Positions 16,878 to 27,881 of a DNA stretch of 64,000 nt are shown piece by piece; the first letter of the stretch is position 1, and each line of letters opens with the position of its first letter. Where the stretch lies: the NCBI GenBank assembly GCA_016703425.1, contig JADJCA010000008.1, forward strand, positions 248,001 to 312,000, in the 5' to 3' direction. The notes under the pieces were generated by a model. It saw only the letters and a list, made by a program, of their open reading frames with translations, did no database searches and was not told where the DNA came from. Made by a program: the position numbers and the translations under genes. This DNA comes from Myxococcales bacterium (GTDB lineage: Bacteria; Myxococcota_A; Polyangia; Polyangiales; Polyangiaceae).

Positions 16878-17951
16878 ATGTCGAGGGCAACTTCCCGTCC
16901 GCCGCCTTCTGTCGGGAGCCGCCTGACCGAAGTCGAGGCGCTCCTCGACGTGGTCGTCGAAGGAACCACCGATGGCGTCTGGGTCATCACGCGCGGGGAG
17001 CGCGTCGCGCTCGCCAACGCCGCCGGCTCGGCGCTCCTCGGCAAGCAGCCGGAGGAGATGGCCAATCGGACCCTCGACGACGCGTTCCCGACGAGCATGG
17101 CGGCGACGCTGCGCGAGCGCATGCGCGCGGCCTTCGCTTCAGGGGTGCCGGTAGCCGGCGACGACGACCTCGTCTTGCACAGCGGTGAGGCGCGCGTTTG
17201 GCACACGCTCGTCGTGCCGTACCCCAACGGCGTCGAGCCGCGAGGCGCCGTCGCCATCGCCCGCGACATCACCGACCGACGTCGCGCCGAGGACACCCTC
17301 CGAAAGTACGCCGATGCCGTCGTCCGCGTCCGCGATCAGGAGCGACGGCAGCTCGCCCTCGAGCTCCACGACGAAGCAGGCCAGGCCCTCACGTCGATGT
17401 TGGTGCGCTTGCGGGCCATCGAACGCGATCCGCGCGTCGCCGCCGAAGGCGGCCTGGGGCAGCGGCTCGCCGACGTGGTGACCGTCGGCGAGCAGCTTCA
17501 CGCGGACTTGAGGCGCATCTCGCGGGGCCTTCATCCCGCGGTCCTCGAAGACTTGGGCCTCGAGGCAGGCCTCGCGCGCGTCGCCGCCGAAGGCCGCCAG
17601 GCAGGCCTCGAGGTGGAAGTCGTGGTGCGAGGTGGCGGGCGGCCGACGCCGGCCATCGAGCTCGCCGCGTACCGCATCGTGCAGGAAGCCATGACCAACG
17701 TCGTTCGTCACGCAAAGGCCACGCGAGTGAAGCTTCGCGCCGATTGGAGCGACGACGTTCTCGTCTGCAGCGTGGAGGACGACGGCGACGGCTTCGACGC
17801 CGCGCGCGTCACCCCGGGGATGGGTCTCTTGGGGATCCGCGAACGCGTGCGCAACCTCGGCGGCGAGCTCATGCTCGTGAGCGGCCCGGCGGGGACGTCC
17901 CTCGAGGTGCGGGTGCCGCTCGGTCCGCTCGCAAAGGTGGTGAGCTCTTGA
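16878..17951 (+). CDS. PAS-containing NarL-type sensor histidine kinase
   Basis: This soluble 357-residue kinase has an N-terminal PAS domain (about 20-135), a HisKA_3 dimerisation domain with His164 in LALELHDEAGQAL, and an HATPase domain with the N-box IVQEAMTNVVRHA and GMGLLGIRERV. It has no membrane segments, so the PAS fold senses a cytoplasmic cue. The stop overlaps the start of the following LuxR-type regulator (TTGA), which identifies the partner. Confidence 0.93.
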   Translation: MSRATSRPPPSVGSRLTEVEALLDVVVEGTTDGVWVITRGERVALANAAGSALLGKQPEEMANRTLDDAFPTSMAATLRERMRAAFASGVPVAGDDDLVLHSGEARVWHTLVVPYPNGVEPRGAVAIARDITDRRRAEDTLRKYADAVVRVRDQERRQLALELHDEAGQALTSMLVRLRAIERDPRVAAEGGLGQRLADVVTVGEQLHADLRRISRGLHPAVLEDLGLEAGLARVAAEGRQAGLEVEVVVRGGGRPTPAIELAAYRIVQEAMTNVVRHAKATRVKLRADWSDDVLVCSVEDDGDGFDAARVTPGMGLLGIRERVRNLGGELMLVSGPAGTSLEVRVPLGPLAKVVSS

Positions 17952-18595
17952 GCGACGCCATTCGAATCGTGCTCGTCGACGATCACGCGATCCTGCGCCA
18001 AGGGCTGCGCATGCTCATCGACGCCGAGAGCGACATGAGTGTCATCGGCGAAGCCGGTGACGGCACGACGGCCATCGACGTGGCCACCGAGCTTCAGCCA
18101 GACATCGTGATCCTCGACCTCTCGATGCCAGGAAAAAGCGGCCTTTTGGTCCTCCCCGACATCAAGAAGGCCGTGCCACGCGGGCGCGTCCTCGTGCTCA
18201 CGATGCACGACGACGCGAGTCATCTGAAGGCCGTGCTCGCGGCAGGCGCTTCGGGCTTCGTCGTGAAGCAGGCGGCTCACGCGGAGCTCATCTCGTCGAT
18301 CCGAGCGGTTCATACAGGTCGCAACGCCATCGGCGGCGTCGAATTCTCCGACGAAGCGTTCGAATCGTTCGTAGGCAAGGTTGGGCAAGGGCCCCTCGGC
18401 ACCCTCAGCTCCCGCGAAGTCGAGGTGCTCGCCGAGATCGCGCGCGGTTACACGGCGAAGCAGATCGCCGAACACCTCGGCATCAGCCTCAAGACCGTCG
18501 ACACCTACCGAACGCGCCTCACCGAGAAGCTCGGCGTGCGAGACCGCGCCGACATCGTGCGAATCGCGCTCGAACTCGACCTCATCTCCACCTGA
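17948..18595 (+). CDS. NarL/LuxR-family response regulator
   Basis: I use a TTG start at 17948 that overlaps the kinase stop as TTGA; no in-frame ATG precedes the receiver fold. The 215-residue product has a receiver (Asp11-Asp12, phospho-acceptor Asp57 in LDLSMPG, Lys in VVKQA) and a LuxR helix-turn-helix (LSSREVEVLAEIARGYT, then ISLKTVDTYRTRL). It is the DNA-binding half of the pair with the PAS kinase. It is followed 37 bases later by an SDR gene. Confidence 0.93.
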   Translation: MSDAIRIVLVDDHAILRQGLRMLIDAESDMSVIGEAGDGTTAIDVATELQPDIVILDLSMPGKSGLLVLPDIKKAVPRGRVLVLTMHDDASHLKAVLAAGASGFVVKQAAHAELISSIRAVHTGRNAIGGVEFSDEAFESFVGKVGQGPLGTLSSREVEVLAEIARGYTAKQIAEHLGISLKTVDTYRTRLTEKLGVRDRADIVRIALELDLIST

Positions 18596-18632
18596 ACGAT
18601 CACGCCACGAATCACGAATCAAGACAGACGGC

Positions 18633-19457
18633 ATGCGCAACGTCCTCATCACCGGAGCGAACACCGGCATCGGCCTGGCGACCGCCGAAGCGCTCGCGGA
18701 GCGCGGCGACCGCATCTGGCTCGCGAATCGCTCCGCAGAGAAGACCCGCGCCGTCGTCCTGGAGCTGGCGCGGCGGTACCCCAAGGCGCGCATCGAAGGC
18801 CTCTCGCTCGACTTGGCCGACCTCGCGTCGGTGCGGGCCTGCGCGGCTCGTTTCGAAGCGGCGCACGAACCGCTCCACGTGCTCATCGCCAACGCCGGCC
18901 TCGCGGGGCAACGGGGCGCCACCAAACAAGGCTTCGAGCTCGCCTTTGGCACCAACCACCTCGGTCACTTTCTCCTGACGCAGGGGCTCTTACCGGCCCT
19001 CCTGCGCGCCAACGGCGCTCGCGTCGTGGTCGTGGCGAGCCGTGCGCACTACCGCGCCAAGAGCCTCGACCTGACGGCGCTTCGCCAGCCAACGGCGACC
19101 TACACAGGTATCGCCGAATACGGCGTCTCGAAGCTGGCCAACGTCTTGTTCGCCAAAGAGCTCGCACGCCGCTTCGAGGGCAAGGGCATCTCGACCTACG
19201 CGCTTCATCCTGGCGTCGTGCGGAGCGACATCTGGCGGCGCATTCCGTGGCCCATTCGCGCGCTCGCGACATGGCACATGATTACGAACGAAGAGGGCGC
19301 GAAGACTTCGCTCCATTGCGCGAACGAGCCGGGGCTGGACGGCAAGTCAGGTCTCTATTGGGACAAATGCGAGGAGAGGATGCCGAGCGAGCTCGCGCAG
19401 CGACGAGACCTTGCCGAGGAGCTCTGGACGCGAAGCGAGGAGTGGACGCGTGAGTGA
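18633..19457 (+). CDS. Short-chain dehydrogenase/reductase (retinol dehydrogenase-like)
   Basis: The 274-residue enzyme shows the SDR cofactor loop TGANTGIG (8-15), NAG (87-89), catalytic Ser136 and the YxxxK pair Tyr163/Lys167 in YGVSKLANVLFAKEL. The ANRS sequence after strand 2 suggests preference for NADP(H). The C-terminal half matches WWOX/RDH-type SDRs acting on lipophilic alcohols or ketones. The start at ATG 18633 removes a shadow extension. Its stop overlaps a possible GTG start of recQ. Confidence 0.9.
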   Translation: MRNVLITGANTGIGLATAEALAERGDRIWLANRSAEKTRAVVLELARRYPKARIEGLSLDLADLASVRACAARFEAAHEPLHVLIANAGLAGQRGATKQGFELAFGTNHLGHFLLTQGLLPALLRANGARVVVVASRAHYRAKSLDLTALRQPTATYTGIAEYGVSKLANVLFAKELARRFEGKGISTYALHPGVVRSDIWRRIPWPIRALATWHMITNEEGAKTSLHCANEPGLDGKSGLYWDKCEERMPSELAQRRDLAEELWTRSEEWTRE

Positions 19458-21382
19458 GCGCGAGGGTGCGCCGTGAGGCGCCCATGAACGACCTCGACGC
19501 AGCGCTCCAGAGCCGCTTCGGCCTCGCGAGCTTTCGGCCTTGGCAGCGCGAGGCCATCGACGCGCTCCTCGGGAAACCGGGTCGCGTTCTCGTGGTGGCT
19601 CCGACGGGCGGCGGCAAGTCGCTCACGTATCAGCTCCCGGCGGCGCTCTTGCCCGGCGTGACGCTCGTGCTGTCGCCGCTCGTGGCGTTGATGGAAGACC
19701 AAGTGCGGGCGCTCACGGCCCGCGGCATCGAGGCGACGTACCTCGCCTCGACGCTCGACAACGCGGCGCGCGCCGAGCGCGAGCGGGACATCGTGAAGGG
19801 CCGCTTCAAGCTCGTCTACGTGGCGCCGGAGCGCCTCGGGAGCGCACGCTTCGTCGAGCTCCTCGGCCGGCTCACCATCGATCTCGTCGCCATCGACGAG
19901 GCCCACTGCATTTCCCAGTGGGGGCACGATTTTCGGCCCGACTACTTGCGCATCGGCGCGCTCCTCGAGACGTTGCGGCCTCCGCGCATTCTGGCGTGCA
20001 CGGCGACGGCGACGCCGCTGGTGCGCACCGAGATCCGCCGGCAGTTGGGCCTCGACGCACCGCCATGCCACGAGGTGCTGCGCGGCTTCGCCCGGCCCAA
20101 CCTGCACCTCGCGGCCCGCAGCGTCGAGGGGCCTCGCGAAGCGCGGGCGCTCCTGCGAGCCGAGCTCGCGCAGGCCATCGGGGCTCCGAACCGAACGCGC
20201 GGCGCCGCCATCGTCTACGCCGCGACGCGCAAGGGGACGGAAGACTACGCGAAGCTGCTCGGCGAGTGGGGCTACGACGCGGCGGCCTATCACGCGGGCC
20301 AGGCGGGCGAGCACCGCAGCCGTGTGGCCGACTCGTTCGCCGCCAAGAAGCTGCACGTCGTGGCTGCCACCAACGCCTTCGGCATGGGCATCGATCGCGC
20401 CGACATCCGGACCGTCGTTCACGTGCAGCCGCCAAGCTCCATCGAGGCCTATTACCAAGAGGTCGGTCGCGCTGGACGCGACGGCGACGAAGCGCGCGGA
20501 CTCCTCTTGTGCTCCGGCGCCGACATCGCGCTTAGGCGGCGACTCGTCAACAGCGAGGGCGGGGTTCCAGCGGCGCCGGAGGCGGCTGCGCGCGCTTGGG
20601 GCTTGTTCCGCGAGCTGCTCCGCTACCTCGACGCGCGCTCCTGCCGTCATGACTTTGTCCTCCGCTATTTCGGCGACGAGCAGGAGTTGCTTGGCGGCTG
20701 CGGTCACTGCGACGTCTGCGTCGAGCTCGACGGCGAGGGCGAGGCGGCACCGACGTCAGGCGATTTGGAGGCCACGACGGTGGTGGTCCAGAAGGCGCTC
20801 TCGGCGGTGGCTCGAGCCAACCGGCGCGGAGGCATCGGCGCCATCGTAGAAATGTTGCGCGGCGTCGAGTCGGAGAAGACGAGAAAGTTTGGCTTCACCA
20901 CGCTCTCCACTTTTGGCCTGCTGAAGGACAAGTCGGAACCTTGGGTCGTGGCGCTCTTGCGTTCATTGCTTGCAGCCGGTTGGGTCGACTTGACGCCGAC
21001 GGAGCATCCCGTCCCCATCGTGACGCACACGGGCGCGCAGATCATGAAGCGCGAGCTCCCGGCGCGCATTGTGTTGCCGAAGGACACGGCGGCGAGCGGC
21101 GGCGGCGGCAGGCGCACGACCGGTGGCCGCGTGAGTCGCGAGAAGCCGACCTTGAACCCCGAACACAGCGAGCTCTTTGAACGGCTCCGCGTTCACCGCG
21201 CGGCGGTGGCGCGAGAGCGCGGCGTTCCGGCGTACGTCGTCGCCCTGGACCGCACGCTCGTCGAAATGGCCGCGGCCAAGCCGCGCACACGCGAAGACCT
21301 GCTCCTCCTTCACGGCATGGGACCGGCGCGGGCAGACCAATACGGAGAGGGGTTTCTGCGAGTGGTCGCCGCCACGGCCTAA
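19454..21382 (+). CDS. recQ: ATP-dependent DNA helicase RecQ
   Basis: The 642-residue protein has helicase core motifs including Walker A PTGGGKS (50-56), DEAH in IDEAHCISQWGHDFRPDY, and FGMGIDRADIR and VGRAGRDG in the second RecA fold. A zinc-binding RQC module follows (CRHDFVLRYFGDE then CGHCDVC), then a winged helix and a C-terminal HRDC domain (about 575-640). It unwinds DNA in recombination and repair. The GTG at 19454 overlaps the SDR stop (GTGA); an ATG at 19484, ten codons later, is an equally good start. Confidence 0.96.
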   Translation: MSARVRREAPMNDLDAALQSRFGLASFRPWQREAIDALLGKPGRVLVVAPTGGGKSLTYQLPAALLPGVTLVLSPLVALMEDQVRALTARGIEATYLASTLDNAARAERERDIVKGRFKLVYVAPERLGSARFVELLGRLTIDLVAIDEAHCISQWGHDFRPDYLRIGALLETLRPPRILACTATATPLVRTEIRRQLGLDAPPCHEVLRGFARPNLHLAARSVEGPREARALLRAELAQAIGAPNRTRGAAIVYAATRKGTEDYAKLLGEWGYDAAAYHAGQAGEHRSRVADSFAAKKLHVVAATNAFGMGIDRADIRTVVHVQPPSSIEAYYQEVGRAGRDGDEARGLLLCSGADIALRRRLVNSEGGVPAAPEAAARAWGLFRELLRYLDARSCRHDFVLRYFGDEQELLGGCGHCDVCVELDGEGEAAPTSGDLEATTVVVQKALSAVARANRRGGIGAIVEMLRGVESEKTRKFGFTTLSTFGLLKDKSEPWVVALLRSLLAAGWVDLTPTEHPVPIVTHTGAQIMKRELPARIVLPKDTAASGGGGRRTTGGRVSREKPTLNPEHSELFERLRVHRAAVARERGVPAYVVALDRTLVEMAAAKPRTREDLLLLHGMGPARADQYGEGFLRVVAATA

Positions 21383-21433
21383 GATCCAACGAAAGCGCCG
21401 AATAGCGTCGCCGCTCTGGGCGTTGCCCCATCC

Positions 21434-23059
21434 ATGCCGCCCGCCGAGCTTGCCCTCTCCGCCGACGCCTCGGAATCGAACCAACCTTGGCGCGCTCCGT
21501 CGCCCCACCGGGGCCTTCGCGACGCGCAGGTGCTCGCGCTTTGCATCGCCGCTGGCATCGCGGGCGAAGCGCTCTTCTACCGCGCCGCGCTCGGCATCAA
21601 CTTCGTCCTGTTCATGGCGCTCGCGGCATCGCTCCTTGCGCTCGCGTCGCTCGGCGCCTCACCGGCGACGCGCCTCGTTGCGGCGGGGCTCCCTGTGCTC
21701 TCCGCGCTACCGCTCGTGCTCTACGGCAGCACGTGGGCTCGCACCTTCGGCGTTCCGGCGGCGCTCGTGGCCCTCGCGCTGGTGCCGGGACTGGCGCGCC
21801 ACGGCGTCCGGCTCGACGCGTTCGATGCCGGTTTCGAGCGAACCCAGCGCTGGCTCGGCAACGTGGTACCGGCCCTCGCGCGTGCGCTTCGCGCCGCCCT
21901 TGGCCTCGTGGGCGGCGGCCGCTTGCGAACGGCGCTACTCGGTCTCGCTGTCGGCGTACCGAGCGCGCTCGTCTTCGTGGTCCTCTTCTCCTTCGATCCG
22001 TCGTTCGCGAACGCCGTCGGGCGCGTGACCTCGGGCTCGGGCCACGTCACCGCCTTCGCGCTGCCGGCAACGCTCCTCACGCTCGCGCTCGTCACGCTCA
22101 CGTTTTCCGCAAGCGGCGCGGCGTTGGAGCCCTCCCGGGCACGGCCCCTCGGACCCTACCGGGGCGCCCCGGCGGAGGACTCGGGAGCCATTGACCGGGG
22201 TCGCGAAGAGACCAAGGCGCTGCTCTCGCCGTTCGCTTGGGCCTTCGCGCTCGCGCAAGTCTCCACGGTGTTTCTCCTTTACGTAGCGCTCCACGCCAGG
22301 GAGCTCTTCGCGGGGCATGCGCACGTTCGCCACACGTCGGGGGTCACGTACGCGGGGCAGGTTCACGCAGGTTTTGCCTCGCTCCTCGTCGCCACGGCGC
22401 TCAGCGTCGGCCTCATCCTCACGGGCCATCGACTCTTCCGGGCGCGTCGCGATCGGATCTCGGCGGGCGAAGGCCGGGCTCTGCGCGCGGCCGAGCTTCT
22501 CCTTCTGGCCCTCGCCGTTCCGACGCTCGCCTCCTGCGGACAGAAGCTCATGCTCTACGTGGACGCGTACGGAGCCACCTACCAGCGGCTCGCCGTGGGG
22601 CTCATCGTGCTCTTCATCTTCCCGCTCCTCGCGCTCACGGCGGCCCGTTCGCTCTCGCCAGCGTGGCCGCGCTTCTTCGCCGCCGTCTCGCTCACGGCGT
22701 TCTGCGCCTTGACCCTCGCCGGATTCGTCGATGCCGACGCGCACATCGCGCGCGTCAATGTCGAGCGCGCGCTCCAGGGCAAGCCCTTCGATGCCCAGTA
22801 CGTAGGCCGCCTCGGGAGCGGCGCGCTCGTGGGCTTCCGCCAAGCGCGACCGAAAGACGCGGTGGAATCGGCTCGCTTCCTCGACATCGTGGGCCCGCTC
22901 CTCGGCCGCTGGGAGGGCGTGTCGGCTGGCGGGAGGGGCTTCCACCGGGGAACGACCTGCGAGGCCGAGCTGGGTTCCCTGTGCCAAGAAGCGAAAAAAT
23001 TTCAGCCGCCCACGGAGGAATGGGGCGCCGACGAGTCACTGGAGCCGAACCGCCGCTAG
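21434..23059 (+). CDS. Multispan inner-membrane protein (DUF4153/DUF4173-like)
   Basis: This 541-residue protein has roughly ten to twelve hydrophobic segments: several short ones in residues 30-135, others around 170-230 and five or so between 265 and 430. The middle stretch after the SPFAWAFALAQVSTVFLLYVAL region resembles the DUF4173 core, including H.H.R....TYAGQVHAGF. The last 110 residues are hydrophilic. I cannot assign a function; this family is generally uncharacterised. It starts 51 bases after recQ on the same strand and may share its transcript. Confidence 0.75.
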   Translation: MPPAELALSADASESNQPWRAPSPHRGLRDAQVLALCIAAGIAGEALFYRAALGINFVLFMALAASLLALASLGASPATRLVAAGLPVLSALPLVLYGSTWARTFGVPAALVALALVPGLARHGVRLDAFDAGFERTQRWLGNVVPALARALRAALGLVGGGRLRTALLGLAVGVPSALVFVVLFSFDPSFANAVGRVTSGSGHVTAFALPATLLTLALVTLTFSASGAALEPSRARPLGPYRGAPAEDSGAIDRGREETKALLSPFAWAFALAQVSTVFLLYVALHARELFAGHAHVRHTSGVTYAGQVHAGFASLLVATALSVGLILTGHRLFRARRDRISAGEGRALRAAELLLLALAVPTLASCGQKLMLYVDAYGATYQRLAVGLIVLFIFPLLALTAARSLSPAWPRFFAAVSLTAFCALTLAGFVDADAHIARVNVERALQGKPFDAQYVGRLGSGALVGFRQARPKDAVESARFLDIVGPLLGRWEGVSAGGRGFHRGTTCEAELGSLCQEAKKFQPPTEEWGADESLEPNRR

Positions 23060-23173
23060 AACGCGTAGCCTCGCGCCCGGCGTTCGTCCCGCGTTGGGCG
23101 CCGCCACCGGTGCCTTGTTCGTGTATGGTCGAGAGAGCCGAAGCCCACGGCATCCCCAGCGATCGGAGCACTC

Positions 23174-23602
23174 ATGAGGCGGCTTCTCGTCGCCCTCGAC
23201 GCCTCGCCTCGCACGGCCGCCGTGCGCGACGCCGCGTGCCAGCTCGCCGCCAACATCGGAGCCTCGCTCGTGCTGTTTCGGAGCCTCGGGCTGCCGACGC
23301 ACATCGATGAGCAAGCCGTCACGCATCCAACGGAGAGCCTGCCCGACTCGATGAAGCACGAAGCCGAGGCCGACCTCGCTCGTCACCAGGCAGCCTGTCC
23401 GCCGGGCATGGTCGAGCGCACGGTGGTGCAATTCGGGGTCGCTTGGGAAGCCATCTGCTCGGCGGCGAAGGCCTTCGACGTGGACCTTATCGTCATCGGT
23501 GCGCACGGCTACGGCGGCATTGACCGCCTCCTCGGCACCACCGCCGGCAAAGTCGTCAACCACACCGATCGCTCGGTGTTGGTGGTGCGCTCCAAGCCCT
23601 AG
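23174..23602 (+). CDS. Universal stress protein (UspA family)
   Basis: A single 142-residue USP domain: strand 1 LLVALDAS, and the ATP-binding signature IGAHGYGGIDRLLGTTAGKVV followed by the closing strand RSVLVVRSKP, matching the G-2x-G-9x-G-S/T pattern (here with T). Such proteins are cytoplasmic dimers that bind nucleotide and raise stress endurance. It ends in a convergent hairpin shared with the HDOD gene. Confidence 0.92.
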   Translation: MRRLLVALDASPRTAAVRDAACQLAANIGASLVLFRSLGLPTHIDEQAVTHPTESLPDSMKHEAEADLARHQAACPPGMVERTVVQFGVAWEAICSAAKAFDVDLIVIGAHGYGGIDRLLGTTAGKVVNHTDRSVLVVRSKP

Positions 23603-23628
23603 GACGCTCGCGCGGCACGCGCGCGTCC
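23602..23628. terminator. Convergent GC-rich hairpin
   Basis: GGACGC (23602-23607) pairs with GCGTCC (23623-23628), and inside it GCGCG pairs with CGCGC around GCA, giving 11 pairs with a two-base bulge. It lies between the USP and HDOD genes, which converge. No T-tract is seen on either strand, so termination may depend on Rho. Confidence 0.5.
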
Positions 23629-23637
23629 ACGGTCGTC

Positions 23638-24816
23638 CTACTCGCCTTCGGGACCGTCAAGTTCGGCGACCCAGAAGGCCCAGACGTCGTCGTCGGAGCC
23701 GGCGCCTCGCGCCTTCGCGGCGGAGACCGGCGACCGCGTCTTCTCCGCCTCTTCGGCGATACGGTTCGCGAGGGCAACGACGTCCGCCAGCGTTCGATGC
23801 CGCCGGTAGCGAGCTAGCGGCTCATGATGAGAGACCACCGCGTCGTAGAGGACCCCGGGGAGCCCCCACAGATCGAGCAACGCGCCGCCGACCTCGGCGT
23901 GCGAAAGGCCCCAGCGCATGCGCTCGACGCAGCTCTCCGACGCATCCAGGCGCCGCGCCGTCTCCGCCACCGAGAGGAGCGCGTCGCAATCCTCGCGCGC
24001 GAGAACGAGCTTGCCAACGTCGTGGAGCAAGCCGGCTGTGTAGGCGTCGGCTCGTTCGCTTGGAGGCACCATCTCGCTGGCGAGCTCGGCCACGCTGAGC
24101 GAGTGGGCGTTTAGCTGCTCGACGAGCGAGCGCACCTGCGGCGAGAGACCGAGCGCGGCGCGTTCGACCTCGTAGCGCAGCACCATGCCGCGGAGGAGCG
24201 TCTGCCCGAGGCAAGCGACGGCCCGCGCGATGTCAGTCGTCGGCTTCCTTAGGCCGAAATAGGCCGAGTTGACGACCTTGAGGATCTGCGCGCCGAGCGC
24301 CGGATCGCGCGCGATAACTTTGGCCGGCCCGCGCAGATCGGCCTTGGTCTCGTCTAGAGCGCGGCACAGGTCCGCATAGAGGGCGGGCGGAGTCGGCAGG
24401 TGCTCGATACGCCCAATCGCCAACCTCGGATCGCTCGCTTCGACGTGCGAAAGGCGGCGCGCGGCCTCCACGGCGGCCTCCAGGAACCCGACCTTCTGGG
24501 ACTTCGAGACCATCTGGTGCGCGACGTCGGAGAAGCGAGCCGCGTCGTCGAGGTCGTCGGCCCCCGTCATGATGACCCGGCCGGTCCGCGGAGCGAACTC
24601 GCGCACGCGCTCCAGCAGCGCCTTGCCGTCGGTCCCGGGCATCGTCATGTCACTCACGACGACGTCGAAACTGCCGCGCGCAAGCTCCATGGTGGCCTCG
24701 TCGGCACCCGACGCGAACACCATGTCCCAAGGCGCGCGCTGCGCCATGAGGCGCGCCTCAAGGGAAGCCAGAAACATTTCGTCGTCGTCGACGAACAGTA
24801 CGCGGAGCATGGCCAC
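23638..24816 (-). CDS. Receiver-HDOD response regulator
   Basis: This 392-residue protein has a receiver domain (phospho-acceptor Asp56 in VVSDMTMPG) and an HDOD domain at about residues 135-340, with LPTPPALYADLCRAL at its start, ILKVVNSAYFGLRKPTTDI and LLHDVGKLVLA. HDOD proteins are thought to be signal output modules related to HD hydrolases, and here the HD pair is kept. It is the last gene of a same-strand group with an NtrC-type regulator (39 bases upstream) and a globin-coupled kinase, so it may be a second receiver for that kinase. Confidence 0.9.
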   Translation of the reverse strand: MAMLRVLFVDDDEMFLASLEARLMAQRAPWDMVFASGADEATMELARGSFDVVVSDMTMPGTDGKALLERVREFAPRTGRVIMTGADDLDDAARFSDVAHQMVSKSQKVGFLEAAVEAARRLSHVEASDPRLAIGRIEHLPTPPALYADLCRALDETKADLRGPAKVIARDPALGAQILKVVNSAYFGLRKPTTDIARAVACLGQTLLRGMVLRYEVERAALGLSPQVRSLVEQLNAHSLSVAELASEMVPPSERADAYTAGLLHDVGKLVLAREDCDALLSVAETARRLDASESCVERMRWGLSHAEVGGALLDLWGLPGVLYDAVVSHHEPLARYRRHRTLADVVALANRIAEEAEKTRSPVSAAKARGAGSDDDVWAFWVAELDGPEGE

Positions 24817-24855
24817 TCAAGAGAACGGCCACTCGGCGCTCTCCTTTAGGGACCG

Positions 24856-26226
<1,371 letters not shown>

Positions 26227-26296
26227 GGAGGCGGGACGATAACAAGGGCAGCCCGGCCGCGAAACGGGCACCTTGCAAGGAACGCCGAGCTGAGCG

Positions 26297-27874
26297 CTAG
26301 GTCCCTGGGCTCAGCGGGACGGTAAACCGGAAAATCGTCTGGCCAGGGCGGGTTTCCACGCTCATGACGCCACCGTGGTCGGTCACGATGCGGTGACTGA
26401 TCGACACGCCCAAGCCGGTGCCTTGGGCCTTGGTCGAATAGAAGGCGTCGAAGATCGGTGCGTCGGGGCTCTGGAGGCCGGGTCCGTCGTCTTCGACTTC
26501 GAAGAGCACGGCGCGGGGCTTAAGGCGCGCCCGCAAGACGACCTTGCCACCACTCGAAGACTGCACCGCCTCGATGGCGTTGTGCAGAAGGTTGAGCAGC
26601 ACTTGCTCAAGCTTGCCCGCGTCGGCTTGGATCGCGAGCTCCGTCACGGGCAGGTCGAGGGAGACCTCAGCCTCGGCCGCGGCGGCCTTGGCGGACACGA
26701 GGTAAAGAACGCGGTTGGCGAGCGCGTTGACGTCCACCGGCCGAAGGGCGAGAGGCCGGGGACGGGCGAAGTCCAAGAACTCGTTGACGAGAAGAGCTAG
26801 CCGCTTGATCTCGTCGCCCACGACCCCCACGGCTTCGAGCTCGTCAGGCATGTCGCCGCGCTTTCGGAGCGCCCTTTCGAGGAACGTCACGTGGAGCTGC
26901 GCGCCGTTCAGGGGGTTGCGAATCTCGTGCGCCAGGCCGGCCGCGAGCGTGCCTACGGCGGCGAGCTTCTGGTCTTTCTGGAGCCGCGCCGCCTGCAAAC
27001 GCTCTTCCGTCACGTCGGAGCCGATGGCGAAGAGCACGACCTCGTCCTCCTCGGAGGGCGCGCGGGCCAGCTGCCACCGAATGTCGCGCAGCTTGCCGGC
27101 GCGGTTGCGAACGACGCCGTCGGCGGCGGTCCCCGATGGGCGCTTGCCGGAAGCGACCTCCGCCGCGGCCTCCGTGACGAGCCCCTCGGTGTCCAGCGAA
27201 TCGGCGAAGACCGTCCCGAGGAGATCGTGCCGCGTGCGGCCGGTGACGTTCTCGGCCTCCCGGTTGACGAAGCGTATGCGCTGCGCGGTGTCGAGGCCCA
27301 CGACGAGCACGTTGGCGACCTCGACGGCGTTGACGTAGCGGTGCTCCATCCGAAGGAGCGCGTCGTAGGTCGCCCGGCGCTGCTGTTCGAGGCGCGCCCT
27401 GAGGTCGGTGTTGTAGGACTCGAGCATTCCCGCGAGCTCGAGGTCGAGGAGCTTGTGGAGCGAATGCATCGACGCTTGCCGCTCCGCGAGGGCAACGTCG
27501 TCCAAGAGCGTCGCCAGCTCGGTTCGCACGAACGCCATGGCGGCGAGCATGTACCGCTGCGGTAGCTCGATCACGGCGTGCACGCGACCGATACGAAGCG
27601 TTCGTTCGAAGAAGGCTTCGTCGTGAGGCCCCAAGAAGACGCGGTCGAGCCACGTGATGAGCGAGCGCTGGAGGCGCGCGATCTGCGCCTCGTCGGCGAA
27701 GACCGCGTGCGCCTGCTCGTGAGCGCGCGTCCGATCATAGAAGGCGCGGACGATGCGCTCGAACTGCGGCGCGACGTGAGGGCGCAGGTCACGAATGCGC
27801 GCCGTATCGGCGGCGTCGAAGACGACGTAACGTTTGAGCTCCGCGAAGAGGGTCTCGGCGCTCGTGTCCGTCAT
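26297..27874 (-). CDS. Globin-coupled PAS histidine kinase (NtrB-like)
   Basis: The 525-residue protein starts with a globin-sensor/protoglobin-like domain (about residues 10-165) whose His99 in RIGRVHAVIELPQRYM sits where the haem-binding proximal His is expected. A helical linker leads to a PAS domain (about 185-292), a HisKA domain with His316 in GLAHEIRNPLNG, and an HATPase domain ending in GTGLGVSISHRI. There are no membrane segments. Such proteins bind haem and sense O2, NO or CO in the cytoplasm. The NtrC-type gene 70 bases downstream is the likely target. The globin assignment rests on motif spacing and helix pattern. Confidence 0.86.
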   Translation of the reverse strand: MTDTSAETLFAELKRYVVFDAADTARIRDLRPHVAPQFERIVRAFYDRTRAHEQAHAVFADEAQIARLQRSLITWLDRVFLGPHDEAFFERTLRIGRVHAVIELPQRYMLAAMAFVRTELATLLDDVALAERQASMHSLHKLLDLELAGMLESYNTDLRARLEQQRRATYDALLRMEHRYVNAVEVANVLVVGLDTAQRIRFVNREAENVTGRTRHDLLGTVFADSLDTEGLVTEAAAEVASGKRPSGTAADGVVRNRAGKLRDIRWQLARAPSEEDEVVLFAIGSDVTEERLQAARLQKDQKLAAVGTLAAGLAHEIRNPLNGAQLHVTFLERALRKRGDMPDELEAVGVVGDEIKRLALLVNEFLDFARPRPLALRPVDVNALANRVLYLVSAKAAAAEAEVSLDLPVTELAIQADAGKLEQVLLNLLHNAIEAVQSSSGGKVVLRARLKPRAVLFEVEDDGPGLQSPDAPIFDAFYSTKAQGTGLGVSISHRIVTDHGGVMSVETRPGQTIFRFTVPLSPGT

Positions 27875-27881
27875 CGCGGCA